Shown here one piece after another: positions 1 to 8,200 of a stretch of 9,223 nt of DNA. The stretch is taken from NCBI GenBank assembly GCA_002688965.1, contig NZEE01000084.1, positions 1-9,223 of the forward strand. Reading direction: 5' to 3'. The notes below the pieces were generated by a model that saw only the letters and a program-made list of their open reading frames with translations, searched no databases and was not told where the DNA came from. The position numbers and the translations under genes were made by a program. This DNA is from an archaeon. GTDB taxonomy: Archaea; Aenigmatarchaeota; Aenigmatarchaeia; GW2011-AR5; GCA-2688965. Position 1 is the stretch's first letter, and each line of letters begins with the position of its first letter.

Positions 1-31
1 CTGAGAATATGGGAATTACAATATAACTCAT
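1..31 (-). CDS. Possible start of next tail/baseplate gene (partial, 10 codons)
   Basis: An ATG on the minus strand at 29-31 opens a frame (MSYIVIPIFS) that runs to the window edge. A TAA stop lies two codons upstream (35-37), so no earlier start is possible in this frame. An AAAAGG purine run lies about 14 bases upstream, which is farther than a normal Shine-Dalgarno distance, so ribosome-binding support is weak. The case rests mainly on position: every other gene here is on this strand and tightly packed, and a further baseplate gene would be expected after a hub gene. Ten codons are too few to name a product. The region could instead be untranslated spacer with the real gene starting beyond the window. 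Confidence 0.3.
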   Translation of the reverse strand, partial: MSYIVIPIFS

Positions 32-77
32 ATGTTAATATATAACCTTTTTAGTATATGAAACAACTATTTTTTAT

Positions 78-3000
78 TTATTCATGGGCAGGGCAACACA
101 ACCAATCATTAGGATTAGATATACCTCTACTTTGTAATATAGAATTCTCACACATACCCACTTCACATTTACGCGTAGCAGCATCAACCCAAGTTTTAGT
201 ATCTTGACACGCATAAACCTTACTTATCCATACTTTTGTTTCACATGTAGTTTTTTGATTTGGATTTCCCGTTGAACCATCCCAATATATCCAATTCCCC
301 TGTCCCATTTGTAATGAATGACTCTCTGAACTCTGGGGATCTCGACCACTAATCCAACCTTGATCCTCTACACTTTCACAAAGCTGTTGTATTTGAGGAA
401 CAGGGCCACAAGAACTTGGATTACCATCAATTGTTTTACAAAGTGTAGTTCCCCAATCACAACCATCATCAGAACTAGCCTCTGGATGATAATTACAAGG
501 CATCATCTGTATATTAGTTTCTGGAATAAACATAGCTTCTGTTTTACAACCGGCTGAAGTATCCTGAATATCCACCTGTGGCGTTGATGATTTATCAAAG
601 CCATGAGTTTGTCTTCCCGGGAACTTTTCATCTGGTGTATATGGTGGTGGCTCTTCCCAATCAGCCTCCTTCTGCCACATTTCTTCTCCACGAATTTCAG
701 CTTCTTCATCAGATGTAGCAAATTCATCTTCAGGTTCAAGAGGAACATTAGGTCGCATAGGTGGTGGTTGATCCCACTCTCCAAATTCATCCATTTTAGT
801 ATCTTCAATTGTTATATCTTCATCAAAAAATTCATCTTCAGAAGCCACAGGAACTGATGGATGTTCTGGGCGATTTTTGCATAAATTACCATCATCATGA
901 GTTGCTTGAGGATCATAATTATCCATTGTAGGATCCATACACCCCCATTTAAATTCTGGAATTTTATGTTCCGGTTCCTGTACTTCCTGTATGTTATCTA
1001 GATAGGTTCCAGCAGATGATGATTTACCCCCCTTACGAATAGCACGAGGAGTAATATTTAATTCTTTTTCTAGAACTTTTTCAGCTGTTTCTTTAATCTT
1101 TTTATCTGTACTCCCACCATCAATATTGCTAGGTGGTGCGCCTCCTGAAGAAGCTTCAGTAAATTTCTGTACATTTATATCATGTTCTTTTTTAGAAACG
1201 CCGCCTAAAGATTTATTATCACCATCACGTAATGGTGATGGATCACCAGTACCAGTATCTTCAGATATGGATGCTGGTGGGGATACTGTGCTTAATCCAA
1301 ATAATTTATCTATAGGACGCCAAGCAATTTCATTTGCAGGATTAATAGGAGAAATTGTCCATAGTCCATCTCGTCCAATAACTATATAAAATTTTGTTCT
1401 TACAGCCCAATTTGAAATTAAAGGTAAACATCCATAACCACGACCATATTCTGATTCAAGATTTCTTTCCTTATCAACACCCCATATTGATTTTAATTTT
1501 ACTTTTGGCTGCCGTGATGTTGTGGAAAGATTATCATATAGAGCCTGAAGATCTTTCATAGCTTCTTCCACATATTCTGGTTTTTCATATTTTCCATCCT
1601 TCCCATATATTACTGGTAGTGGAAGATCTTTAACTACACCCTTTTCTTTATCTGTATCATATAAAAAATCAAGATTAGCATTCAAACCCCAAATAACAGT
1701 TCCAAATTCTTTCCCCACACCTACATTCGATACATCAACTACTACACACTCATATACGATTTGAATATTAAGTGGAGTATCACCATTTTTCCCAGAATTT
1801 AGTATTATTGGTTTTAAATCTCCAAACATTTGAAGATATGGATCAAAATTTGGAAATTTATATGTACTGAGATAATTTTTATCTATCCTATAAGTTGCAT
1901 TATTTTCTCCCTCCCCAACTTCCGTAGCAACTCTCATCTGAGTTGTAAAAGATGTAGTCCACGTATCTCCAATTTCGTGAGATACTTTCATTATTTGAAA
2001 ATAAGCATTATTACGATAATTTTCCGGTAAATAATTAATTGCAATTAAATTTCCAGGAAAGAATCCGGATATACCATATATAGTCAAATTTGCTTCAATT
2101 TGAATTAATGGTGCTATTTTTTCTATCTGCCCTTCCAACCCAATAGCCTTCCAATATGCATCCAGATTAGGAACTTTGGTATAAGTACTTCTAAGTAAAG
2201 TTAAAATATTTACAGGACCACCTTCAGCCTCCTCTTCTGAGGGATGCCATTCCCCCAGGATAAGCTTACCAGCTCCTTCCAACCCTGCCTTCGCCGTATG
2301 TTTGATTTCTGGGGCATTGTCTCTGACCGCCACCGCCCAAGGGCCCAAAAGATAGGGAAAATATGATTTTACTGTATCAGTAAACTTAACTACTATATCC
2401 CCTGCCTTCTCCAAAAAACTTTGATCTGCTTTTACTGGTGGGGCCATTTCTTCCAGATACTTCTGCATTTCGAGGGTCTCTTCTGTAGTTGGTGCGTCAC
2501 TGGCGCCGGCGATCTTATATAATTCTTCAAGTCGTGCTCTGAAATTGCCATCAAAACTGCTCATGGTGGATGTCTCTAGTATATTGGCGCCCATACCAAT
2601 GCTACCCTTCATTTGTTGCTGATAAATTTCCGTCCCCACGAAATTTGACAAACCACCCATAAGTTTTTCGTTGAATCTAGTAGTCGGCTGTAATCCGGCA
2701 GCTGGTTCATATTTTATAAATTTATTAGCCAAATTTTCTACATCACCATTTCCTTTATTTACCCCTTTTTTTTGGTTCATTATTTCAAATGAGGTAAAAC
2801 TTTTTACTAATTCCAACACTGATGAATTTTGTATATTATTCAATCCTTTCATATTATTAACACCAGATGACTGAATTGCTAATATATTTCCTAAACCCTG
2901 TTTTGGCATTGAAAAAGATAAAGCATATTCCTTAACAATTGTACCTTTACTATATGGACTAAATAATAATAATTTTTTAATAAACTCCTCAGGTGTTTCC

Positions 3001-4871
3001 CAATTTTCAGGAGTTTTGCTTCTTCCTAAGAAATTCTTATCAACAAAAGATACAGTATGATTACTAATACTATCGGATGCTATATCTAAATCAATAATAT
3101 TATCAGTAACATTTTTAATTGTCTTTAGTATATGTTTTATAATACCACTTATATCCTGAGAATCACTAATAGCATCTTTTATTAATTGAATTGATATAAA
3201 TAATTCTCGTAATGGTATTTTTTCTTCTCTCTTATCCTCATCTTCCCATTCACCATACTTAGGATCATCTATAATTTCATCACCGTTATATCTATCTGGA
3301 ACCATTCCATTATATATACTATAAGTTTTTCCATCCCAGTTAGCATCCCCTTTACCCCAATGTTCTGGGTACATAATATGCTTAATGAGTTTTCCAGCTT
3401 TTTTCGGCGCTGACAACTGATCGTTCATTCTGTTTACCAACGTCCGATCCCAAGTTGCAAATGAATTTTTTGAATTATATTTTGAAAATAATTTTTTAAA
3501 ATCATTTTCTGCAGCATCTTTACTGACATTTGATAAATCATTTACATTATCACTAAACCCAAATTCAATATTTAAAAAATTATCCTCCAACCACCCAAAA
3601 CTAACATAGATGTCATTACTGTTGTTCCGAAAACATATCCCTAACTCAGAAGCTTTTTGTGCCTCCACATCGTAATGGAAACCTGGACGTTTGGTTGATA
3701 TATGCAAAACGTTTTCCATTGCATGCTTTATGCTTTCCTTAATTTGTTCTGCCGTCTCAGCATTTTTCCCATGCTGTCTCGCTAAATAATAATATACAGG
3801 ATTACAAGTACGACCCGAAGCAGCTAACGCTAGTATGGTTAAATCTAATTTATTAGTAATCTTATCTTTAAAATCATCATCAACTACAGCACTCAAAATC
3901 GCTGTATTTCTGGATACTATCTCAATACTACAATCAAATCCACCATCATCTCTATTTTTAGCGTCATAATTTGTAACATAACCAAATGATGTCTCCAAAT
4001 CACCTTTTGATAAAGTAACATATCCTGTTGGTCCATATAATTTATTATATATTTCATTTGGATCTTCTAATAATGTTTCTGGATTATATAACTTTGCAGT
4101 ATCCCAACCAAAATCTATAAATACATGAGCACCTGGTTTTAAAAAATATCTTAAATAAATTCTTTCAAAATCACTAAAATTATGAACAATAAAATTAACA
4201 GTAGTTTTCTTTATTACACCTAAAGGGCCGTCAGTTTCAGATGATATCGAAGTTATACCGGCAGGTGGTTTTAAAAACTTATTCATATCTGTTTCTTGTT
4301 CGCCTGGCATAATACCAGCCAAATTAGGATTAGCCTGATGCCATGTAGATGAATTTCGGAATGTTGATTGATTCGGACCAATAGGTAAGGTATTTAATTT
4401 ATGATTTCCAACTTCATAAATTCTTCTCGCATTAATATTTAATGCACTCCACTTATGCTCTTCAAATTTATTTTTTTGTCCTGGAATTTGTTTTAAAAAA
4501 TTATCTGCCATCTCCTCTACCGTCTTTTTATCATTATTCCACTTCGCTATTTCCTCATCACCATCTATTATTTTAGGAGTACCATCCGCACCATATACAG
4601 GCATATCCTCAAATATTTTTACAGCAGTCCACATTCGAGCTATTGGTGTACGGGAGGATAAATCAGCTAAAATGTCTTTGGGAGCTCTACCAACACCACC
4701 ATCTGGAAAATTGCGAACATAACTACTTGGTGCACCATACTTATCTGTAACATTTTGGACAGCCTCACCAAAATCAGAAGACTTAGCAAGTTCTTGTCTT
4801 AAAGCTATCTTTTGTTTTAACCAATCAAAAACATCACCACCAAATACTTTATTTTTTATATTTTGTGCCAT
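78..4871 (-). CDS. Baseplate hub-like protein (gp27/gpD type) with long acidic and Cys-rich C-terminal extension
   Basis: This 1597-residue virion protein is most likely the central baseplate hub that sits below the tube and carries the spike. Residues 205-330 (KPPAGITSISSE, LKPGAHVFIDFGWD, then GYVTNYD...DGGFDC) resemble the first hub domain of large T4-like marine phages. Residues 922-985 (LTIYGISGFFPGNLIAINY, then YFQIMKVSHEI and TTSFTTQMRV) look like the closing hub beta-domain of the gpD/gp27 group. About 590 residues separate them, including a G+C-rich stretch (residues 724-884). Residues 1196-1306 form a polar linker, 1345-1410 an acidic/proline tandem repeat, and 1440-1597 a region with 12 cysteines. 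T4 gp27 and P2 gpD are both near 390 residues, so this is about four times larger. I see no lysozyme motif. The ATG at 4869-4871 lies 11 bases after the LysM stop. Its leader has only AATAGG very close to the ATG, so translational coupling to the LysM gene is plausible. The fold family is inferred from pattern memory, not a search. Confidence 0.72.
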   Translation of the reverse strand: MAQNIKNKVFGGDVFDWLKQKIALRQELAKSSDFGEAVQNVTDKYGAPSSYVRNFPDGGVGRAPKDILADLSSRTPIARMWTAVKIFEDMPVYGADGTPKIIDGDEEIAKWNNDKKTVEEMADNFLKQIPGQKNKFEEHKWSALNINARRIYEVGNHKLNTLPIGPNQSTFRNSSTWHQANPNLAGIMPGEQETDMNKFLKPPAGITSISSETDGPLGVIKKTTVNFIVHNFSDFERIYLRYFLKPGAHVFIDFGWDTAKLYNPETLLEDPNEIYNKLYGPTGYVTLSKGDLETSFGYVTNYDAKNRDDGGFDCSIEIVSRNTAILSAVVDDDFKDKITNKLDLTILALAASGRTCNPVYYYLARQHGKNAETAEQIKESIKHAMENVLHISTKRPGFHYDVEAQKASELGICFRNNSNDIYVSFGWLEDNFLNIEFGFSDNVNDLSNVSKDAAENDFKKLFSKYNSKNSFATWDRTLVNRMNDQLSAPKKAGKLIKHIMYPEHWGKGDANWDGKTYSIYNGMVPDRYNGDEIIDDPKYGEWEDEDKREEKIPLRELFISIQLIKDAISDSQDISGIIKHILKTIKNVTDNIIDLDIASDSISNHTVSFVDKNFLGRSKTPENWETPEEFIKKLLLFSPYSKGTIVKEYALSFSMPKQGLGNILAIQSSGVNNMKGLNNIQNSSVLELVKSFTSFEIMNQKKGVNKGNGDVENLANKFIKYEPAAGLQPTTRFNEKLMGGLSNFVGTEIYQQQMKGSIGMGANILETSTMSSFDGNFRARLEELYKIAGASDAPTTEETLEMQKYLEEMAPPVKADQSFLEKAGDIVVKFTDTVKSYFPYLLGPWAVAVRDNAPEIKHTAKAGLEGAGKLILGEWHPSEEEAEGGPVNILTLLRSTYTKVPNLDAYWKAIGLEGQIEKIAPLIQIEANLTIYGISGFFPGNLIAINYLPENYRNNAYFQIMKVSHEIGDTWTTSFTTQMRVATEVGEGENNATYRIDKNYLSTYKFPNFDPYLQMFGDLKPIILNSGKNGDTPLNIQIVYECVVVDVSNVGVGKEFGTVIWGLNANLDFLYDTDKEKGVVKDLPLPVIYGKDGKYEKPEYVEEAMKDLQALYDNLSTTSRQPKVKLKSIWGVDKERNLESEYGRGYGCLPLISNWAVRTKFYIVIGRDGLWTISPINPANEIAWRPIDKLFGLSTVSPPASISEDTGTGDPSPLRDGDNKSLGGVSKKEHDINVQKFTEASSGGAPPSNIDGGSTDKKIKETAEKVLEKELNITPRAIRKGGKSSSAGTYLDNIQEVQEPEHKIPEFKWGCMDPTMDNYDPQATHDDGNLCKNRPEHPSVPVASEDEFFDEDITIEDTKMDEFGEWDQPPPMRPNVPLEPEDEFATSDEEAEIRGEEMWQKEADWEEPPPYTPDEKFPGRQTHGFDKSSTPQVDIQDTSAGCKTEAMFIPETNIQMMPCNYHPEASSDDGCDWGTTLCKTIDGNPSSCGPVPQIQQLCESVEDQGWISGRDPQSSESHSLQMGQGNWIYWDGSTGNPNQKTTCETKVWISKVYACQDTKTWVDAATRKCEVGMCENSILQSRGISNPNDWLCCPAHE
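81..554 (-). other. Cysteine-rich C-terminal domain of the hub-like protein
   Basis: Residues 1440-1597 contain 12 of the protein's 19 cysteines: 1442, 1459, 1471, 1478, 1488, 1498, 1543, 1555, 1569, 1574, and the adjacent pair 1592-1593. The domain also has many Trp, Gly and Asn residues (for example GNWIYWDGSTG). It contains a second, degenerate copy of the Cys-Asn-Tyr-x-Pro-x-Ala-x3-Asp-Asp-Gly-Cys motif at residues 1459-1471 (459-497). Cysteine-dense tails like this are typical of disulfide-stabilised extracellular modules rather than baseplate cores. An exposed, disulfide-locked, possibly surface-binding module is my inference. Confidence 0.6.
642..839 (-). repeat. Acidic/proline tandem repeat, two copies, in the hub-like protein
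   Basis: Two adjacent copies of a roughly 36-residue acidic unit occupy residues 1345-1410. Each starts EDEF and ends Trp-acidic-x-PPP: copy one has EDEFFDED ... EWDQPPPMRP, copy two has EDEFATSD ... DWEEPPPYTP. Glu and Asp dominate both copies. The unit separates the first Cys-motif (residues 1310-1331) from the Cys-rich terminal domain. It reads as a flexible, strongly negative spacer. Protein-level similarity is clear at the ends and weak in the middle, so the duplication is not recent. Confidence 0.55.
879..944 (-). other. Cys...Asp-Pro-x4-Asn-Tyr-Asp-Pro-x-Ala-x2-Asp-Asp-Gly...Cys motif
   Basis: Residues 1310-1331 read Gly-Cys-Met-Asp-Pro-Thr-Met, then DNYDPQATHDDG, then Asn-Leu-Cys. 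I recognise this as a form of the short GC-DP-A-NYdP-A-DDGsC element that recurs in secreted and surface proteins of marine Bacteroidota and in marine viral proteins. It is a compact, probably disulfide-closed, Asp-rich loop, possibly metal-binding. Its function in virions is not known to me. Confidence 0.55.
2221..2700 (-). other. G+C-rich island inside the hub-like gene
   Basis: Counting by hand, 223 of 480 bases are G or C (46%), and the segment 2221-2340 reaches 68 of 120 (57%). The flanking 60-base lines count 30% (2161-2220), 25% (2701-2760) and 28% (2761-2820). The reading frame stays open throughout. The island encodes residues 724-884, including GLSNFVGTEIYQQQ, an acidic helical stretch and a hydrophobic patch, SYFPYLLGPWAVAV. 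The edges are fairly sharp, which suggests a recombined or inserted coding segment from a source of different composition. Local amino acid bias (Gly, Ala, Pro) explains part but probably not all of the shift. Confidence 0.65.
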
Positions 4872-4882
4872 AACCTATTATT

Positions 4883-5185
4883 TTATATTCCTATAGCATA
4901 TTGAATCGATGCTGGTATCCTTAAAGAAATTCCTGCTGGGAGATGTATAAAAGTTAAATTATTAGCTTTTGCTATATACCACCACAAATTAACATCACTA
5001 TAAAATTGTTGAGCTAATAAATCTAATCTATCTCCAGTTTGAGTTATAACCCAAATATCGGTATCTGATTCTGGTATACTACTATAAATAGTAGTACCAT
5101 TAGATGTAATATTATAGACTTGTGGATTTGCTAGTCCACGAGTAACTAAACTTGTTTTAATTTTTGTATGTTCATATCTAGACAT
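4883..5185 (-). CDS. LysM-domain baseplate/tail protein (tail protein X or gp53-like)
   Basis: This 100-residue protein is complete with an ATG start and a TAA stop. Residues 46-92 form one LysM domain: VITQTGDRLDLLAQQFY, then Trp-Trp-Tyr-Ile-Ala-Lys-Ala-Asn-Asn, then LPAGISLRIP. This is the usual order of a thing-to-be-bound strand, GD-x-LD helix, aN-N turn and LP-G-x-IP ending. In phage tails such small LysM proteins (P2 gpX, T4 gp53, the LysM of tube initiators) are structural parts near the hub and wedge rather than cell-wall enzymes, and this one has no catalytic domain or signal peptide. It sits between the tube-initiator-like and hub-like genes, matching the U-X-D order. P2 gpX is about 67 residues, so roughly 45 extra N-terminal residues are present here. 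The leader carries a weak GAG core in AAAGAGA seven bases before the ATG. Confidence 0.82.
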   Translation of the reverse strand: MSRYEHTKIKTSLVTRGLANPQVYNITSNGTTIYSSIPESDTDIWVITQTGDRLDLLAQQFYSDVNLWWYIAKANNLTFIHLPAGISLRIPASIQYAIGI

Positions 5186-5225
5186 TTAATTTCTCTTTTT
5201 AATTACTATTATTTAAAAAACCTTC

Positions 5226-8200
5226 CTAAGTAGTTGGCAAATTATCTAAAAAATTGTTAAATCCAGTAACACTCTTATCCCACAATGTTTTAGATGCATC
5301 TACAACCCCACCATAGGCAGTAGAAGTTTCAGGCGCACTCATCTTGCCAGAACTATTTATTCCATAAAAGCTACTCCCTTTAAGTGAGTTTGCAAAATTT
5401 AAACTTGGAACTTCCGAGTGTACTACTTGAAATCCAATATTCACAGTTATATATTTAGGAACTCTTTTTCCTTGTTGAATTTCCCAAGGTGATTCATCTG
5501 GAAAATTATATGATAAACTTTTTATAAACCCTGTCATCTCTGAAGCAGTTGTACCTGGTTTAGATCCAAACAATTCACCTAATCTAAATTTAGTTAATGG
5601 TGGTTTCATTCTTAATTTATCTCCAATTTTTCCAACTGTAATTTTTGTTATAATTTCACCATCGGCGTCTGTAAATGTAACTTCCTCACTTTCTTTATAT
5701 TGAGGATAACATAAAGAAGTTAATCTCTCCATCTTCTTATAAATTGCATTTAATTCATCCTTTGTTTGTGCAAATAATTTCAAAGTAAAATTAAGTTCTC
5801 TTTCAGCATTTACATAAGAATAAACAGGTTCACTTCTTCCAATATAATTTGTTGAACTCCAATTTGGTGATAAAGTTTCTGATAATCCATCTATGTACGC
5901 TCTAAAATATAGAGTTTTATTATCTCTTAAATCTTTAAAATAAAATGGCATTCCTATTTTTGAAGATTCTGCGGTAAAACCATCTGGAAAAATATCTATT
6001 CCTAAAGCACTTTCAATACCACTTTTAATTGGATCACCTTTCAGTTCATTTTTACCCCAATCTATAGCCTTATCTAACCACCCTATTCCTAAATCACTAC
6101 TATCTTTCTCTGTATTAGGAGAAGAAACTGGCGAAACTTGCAAAGTCATTATATCACCTTTACCTAAACCGCCAAGTGGAGCATTAGTACCCATAGAATT
6201 TTGCATATTATTTATTGAATCAATTCCTGATTCGTATGTGATTCCAGCTGGATCTATGGCTTGAGATCCAAGTCCAAGTAAACTTGCACCATAATTAATA
6301 CCTCTCTCTAATAAATCTATAGGTCTAAATGCTAATGGTTTATGGGCTGCATCACGTTCTGCATATGTTTTTGACTTACCCTGACCCATAATATCCATAC
6401 TAGTAAAAAGTGATGATAAATCAAAAGAAGTTCCAGCTCTAGCATCTAACCATTCTGTATAAGTAGTTGGCATTGCAAGATCTACTAAACCACCCCACAA
6501 TCCAGTATCTCTTGTAAAATTAATTATTGGAGTACCAAGTCCTTCTGCTGGAGTAGCCACATTTAACATTGTAGAAGCTGGATCATATAAAGATTTGTAA
6601 TTTTGGAATGATCCCATAAGTTCTTGATTAATAATAAATGTTCTACCTGCATTTGAAGATAAAAATTTACCTATTCTCTGTACATCAAGTGATAATCTAC
6701 TTATTGGAAGATATTGATCTGTCCATCTTGATTCATCACTTCCTATATCAAAAGTTACATATGGTTCTGTATTAGTTCCTAAAGATAGTGTTTCATCAAG
6801 ATTAAATATATCAAGAAAAGATGTAGCTTTATCAAAAATAGGAGACTGCCCAGCCACTCTATTCCCAGTAACATTCCAAAGATTACTATTAAGATCAAAT
6901 CTACCTGCCGCATCAATATTAGATCCAAATTGAGATGGACCAATATATTTATTATCAACATTAACAGTATGGTCTTTATTATATAAAATATTAAATTGTT
7001 TTGATGGTAGTCCACCTTTATTAGAACCTTTTGATGGGTCAATATTTTCAACTCCACTTTGAATTTTATAATATCCAGGTCTGGTTGATTCTAAAAGTGC
7101 ATTTATATCAAATTCATCAGATAAAGTTATAAAATTTCTTGAATGCTTACTATCAAAATAATCAGTTGATGGATTCCATGTACGACCCAAACCATCATCT
7201 TCTATACCCTCTATTAATGTAGAAGAATTTTGATCTAAACCAATTGTAAATGTATCACCAAAATGTGTTACTTGTTCACTACCAATTACATCAGTAAATG
7301 TTATATTTGTATTACCAGCCCCATAATGTGGAGGTCTAATGTGAGTTCCAGTAGATACATCAACATATTCAGAATTTCCAACTCCATCTCCTATATTATA
7401 TGGCATTGAATATTTAGTAAATCCTGAAACTGCTGGATCTACAGTAGAATAATAAGAATTTACACCAGTCATAAAATCAACTGGACCTTTAAATGTATCA
7501 TTACCAGTTCCAGTCAAGGCATTTGTTGTATGAATACTATCTTGATATGTAAAACCGTCTGGTGAATTAGGAGTTTCAGTTGGTATACTCCAAGTAGTAC
7601 CATCCGGTGGTATAAGATTTGTATATGACCAAGTTTCACTAAATATATTATCTATTGCATTTGTTGTATGAATACTGTCATAATAAGTATTCGGATTTGT
7701 CCAAGTTGTATCACTACCAATAGGTAAATCCGAATCAAATATATAATTAGAACCTAAAAATGTTATTGACGCATTTAATGAAGATTGATTACCAAATGGA
7801 TGAGTTGGTCTAGTATGAGTTCCAGTTAAAATATCTATAAATTTAGAATTTCCAGCTACACCATCACCAAATGTATAACCACCAGTATTAAAATCATTGG
7901 TAAATCCTGGAATTCCAGAAGGTGATACCTCTGGATTCACTTCAGTATAATATGAATTTAATCCAGTCATAAAATCAACAGGACCTGGAAAAGATATATT
8001 TCTAAAAAATTGTACATATGGTCCATGAGTCTTGCTATGAATGGCTGGAAATTCACCAAATGGAAAAAAGATTGATTTTCCCACACCAGACCCAAATGCA
8101 TATCCTGGAGGGAAATCACTATTACCAACATTAAGTGTAAATCCCGATGTAAGATCGTGGGCATGAATAGGATAATATGAATTCTCCCCACTCATAAAAT

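Noticed and set aside
34..46. Short inverted arms GTTA...TAAC in the left-edge spacer, considered as a terminator
   Set aside because: The stem is only four A/T-rich pairs with no G+C core and no clear T-run in the right place.
503..808. Minus-strand 101-codon frame overlapping the hub gene (and similar ones at 6779-7057 and 7967-8191)
   Set aside because: They sit in an alternate frame of long genes in repetitive or low-complexity coding sequence, and their translations are Leu/Ile/Lys/His-rich nonsense typical of frame-shifted AT-rich DNA.
2221..2700. G+C-rich island as an insertion sequence, intron or assembly join
   Set aside because: The reading frame is uninterrupted, and no terminal inverted repeats, target duplication, transposase or homing nuclease pattern is visible. 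An assembly chimera cannot be fully excluded but would rarely keep frame on both sides.
360..2874. Plus-strand open frames of 65-87 codons (near 360-557, 603-857, 1126-1389, 1830-2030, 2671-2874)
   Set aside because: All lie opposite the long hub frame, have no phage-like or other recognisable protein pattern and no convincing ribosome site. They are antisense shadows.
1917..4259. T4 gp5-like lysozyme domain in the hub protein
   Set aside because: I searched by eye for a Glu-x8-Asp-x5-Thr lysozyme pattern or other muralytic motif in the expected context and found none I could defend.
3195..5090. TATAAATA strings resembling the T4 late promoter at 3195-3202, 4116-4123 and 5083-5090
   Set aside because: All are on the plus strand, antisense and inside genes. 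By base composition one or two such octamers per strand are expected by chance, and none occurs on the coding strand upstream of a gene.
4883..5185. LysM protein as an endolysin or cell-wall-binding lysis protein
   Set aside because: There is no catalytic domain or export signal, and a lone LysM between tube-end and hub genes is a standard tail structural component.
5186..5225. T-run after the stop of the 1149-residue gene as a terminator
   Set aside because: On the coding strand there is a TTTTTT run but no stable hairpin before it, and the next gene is in the same direction 40 bases on.
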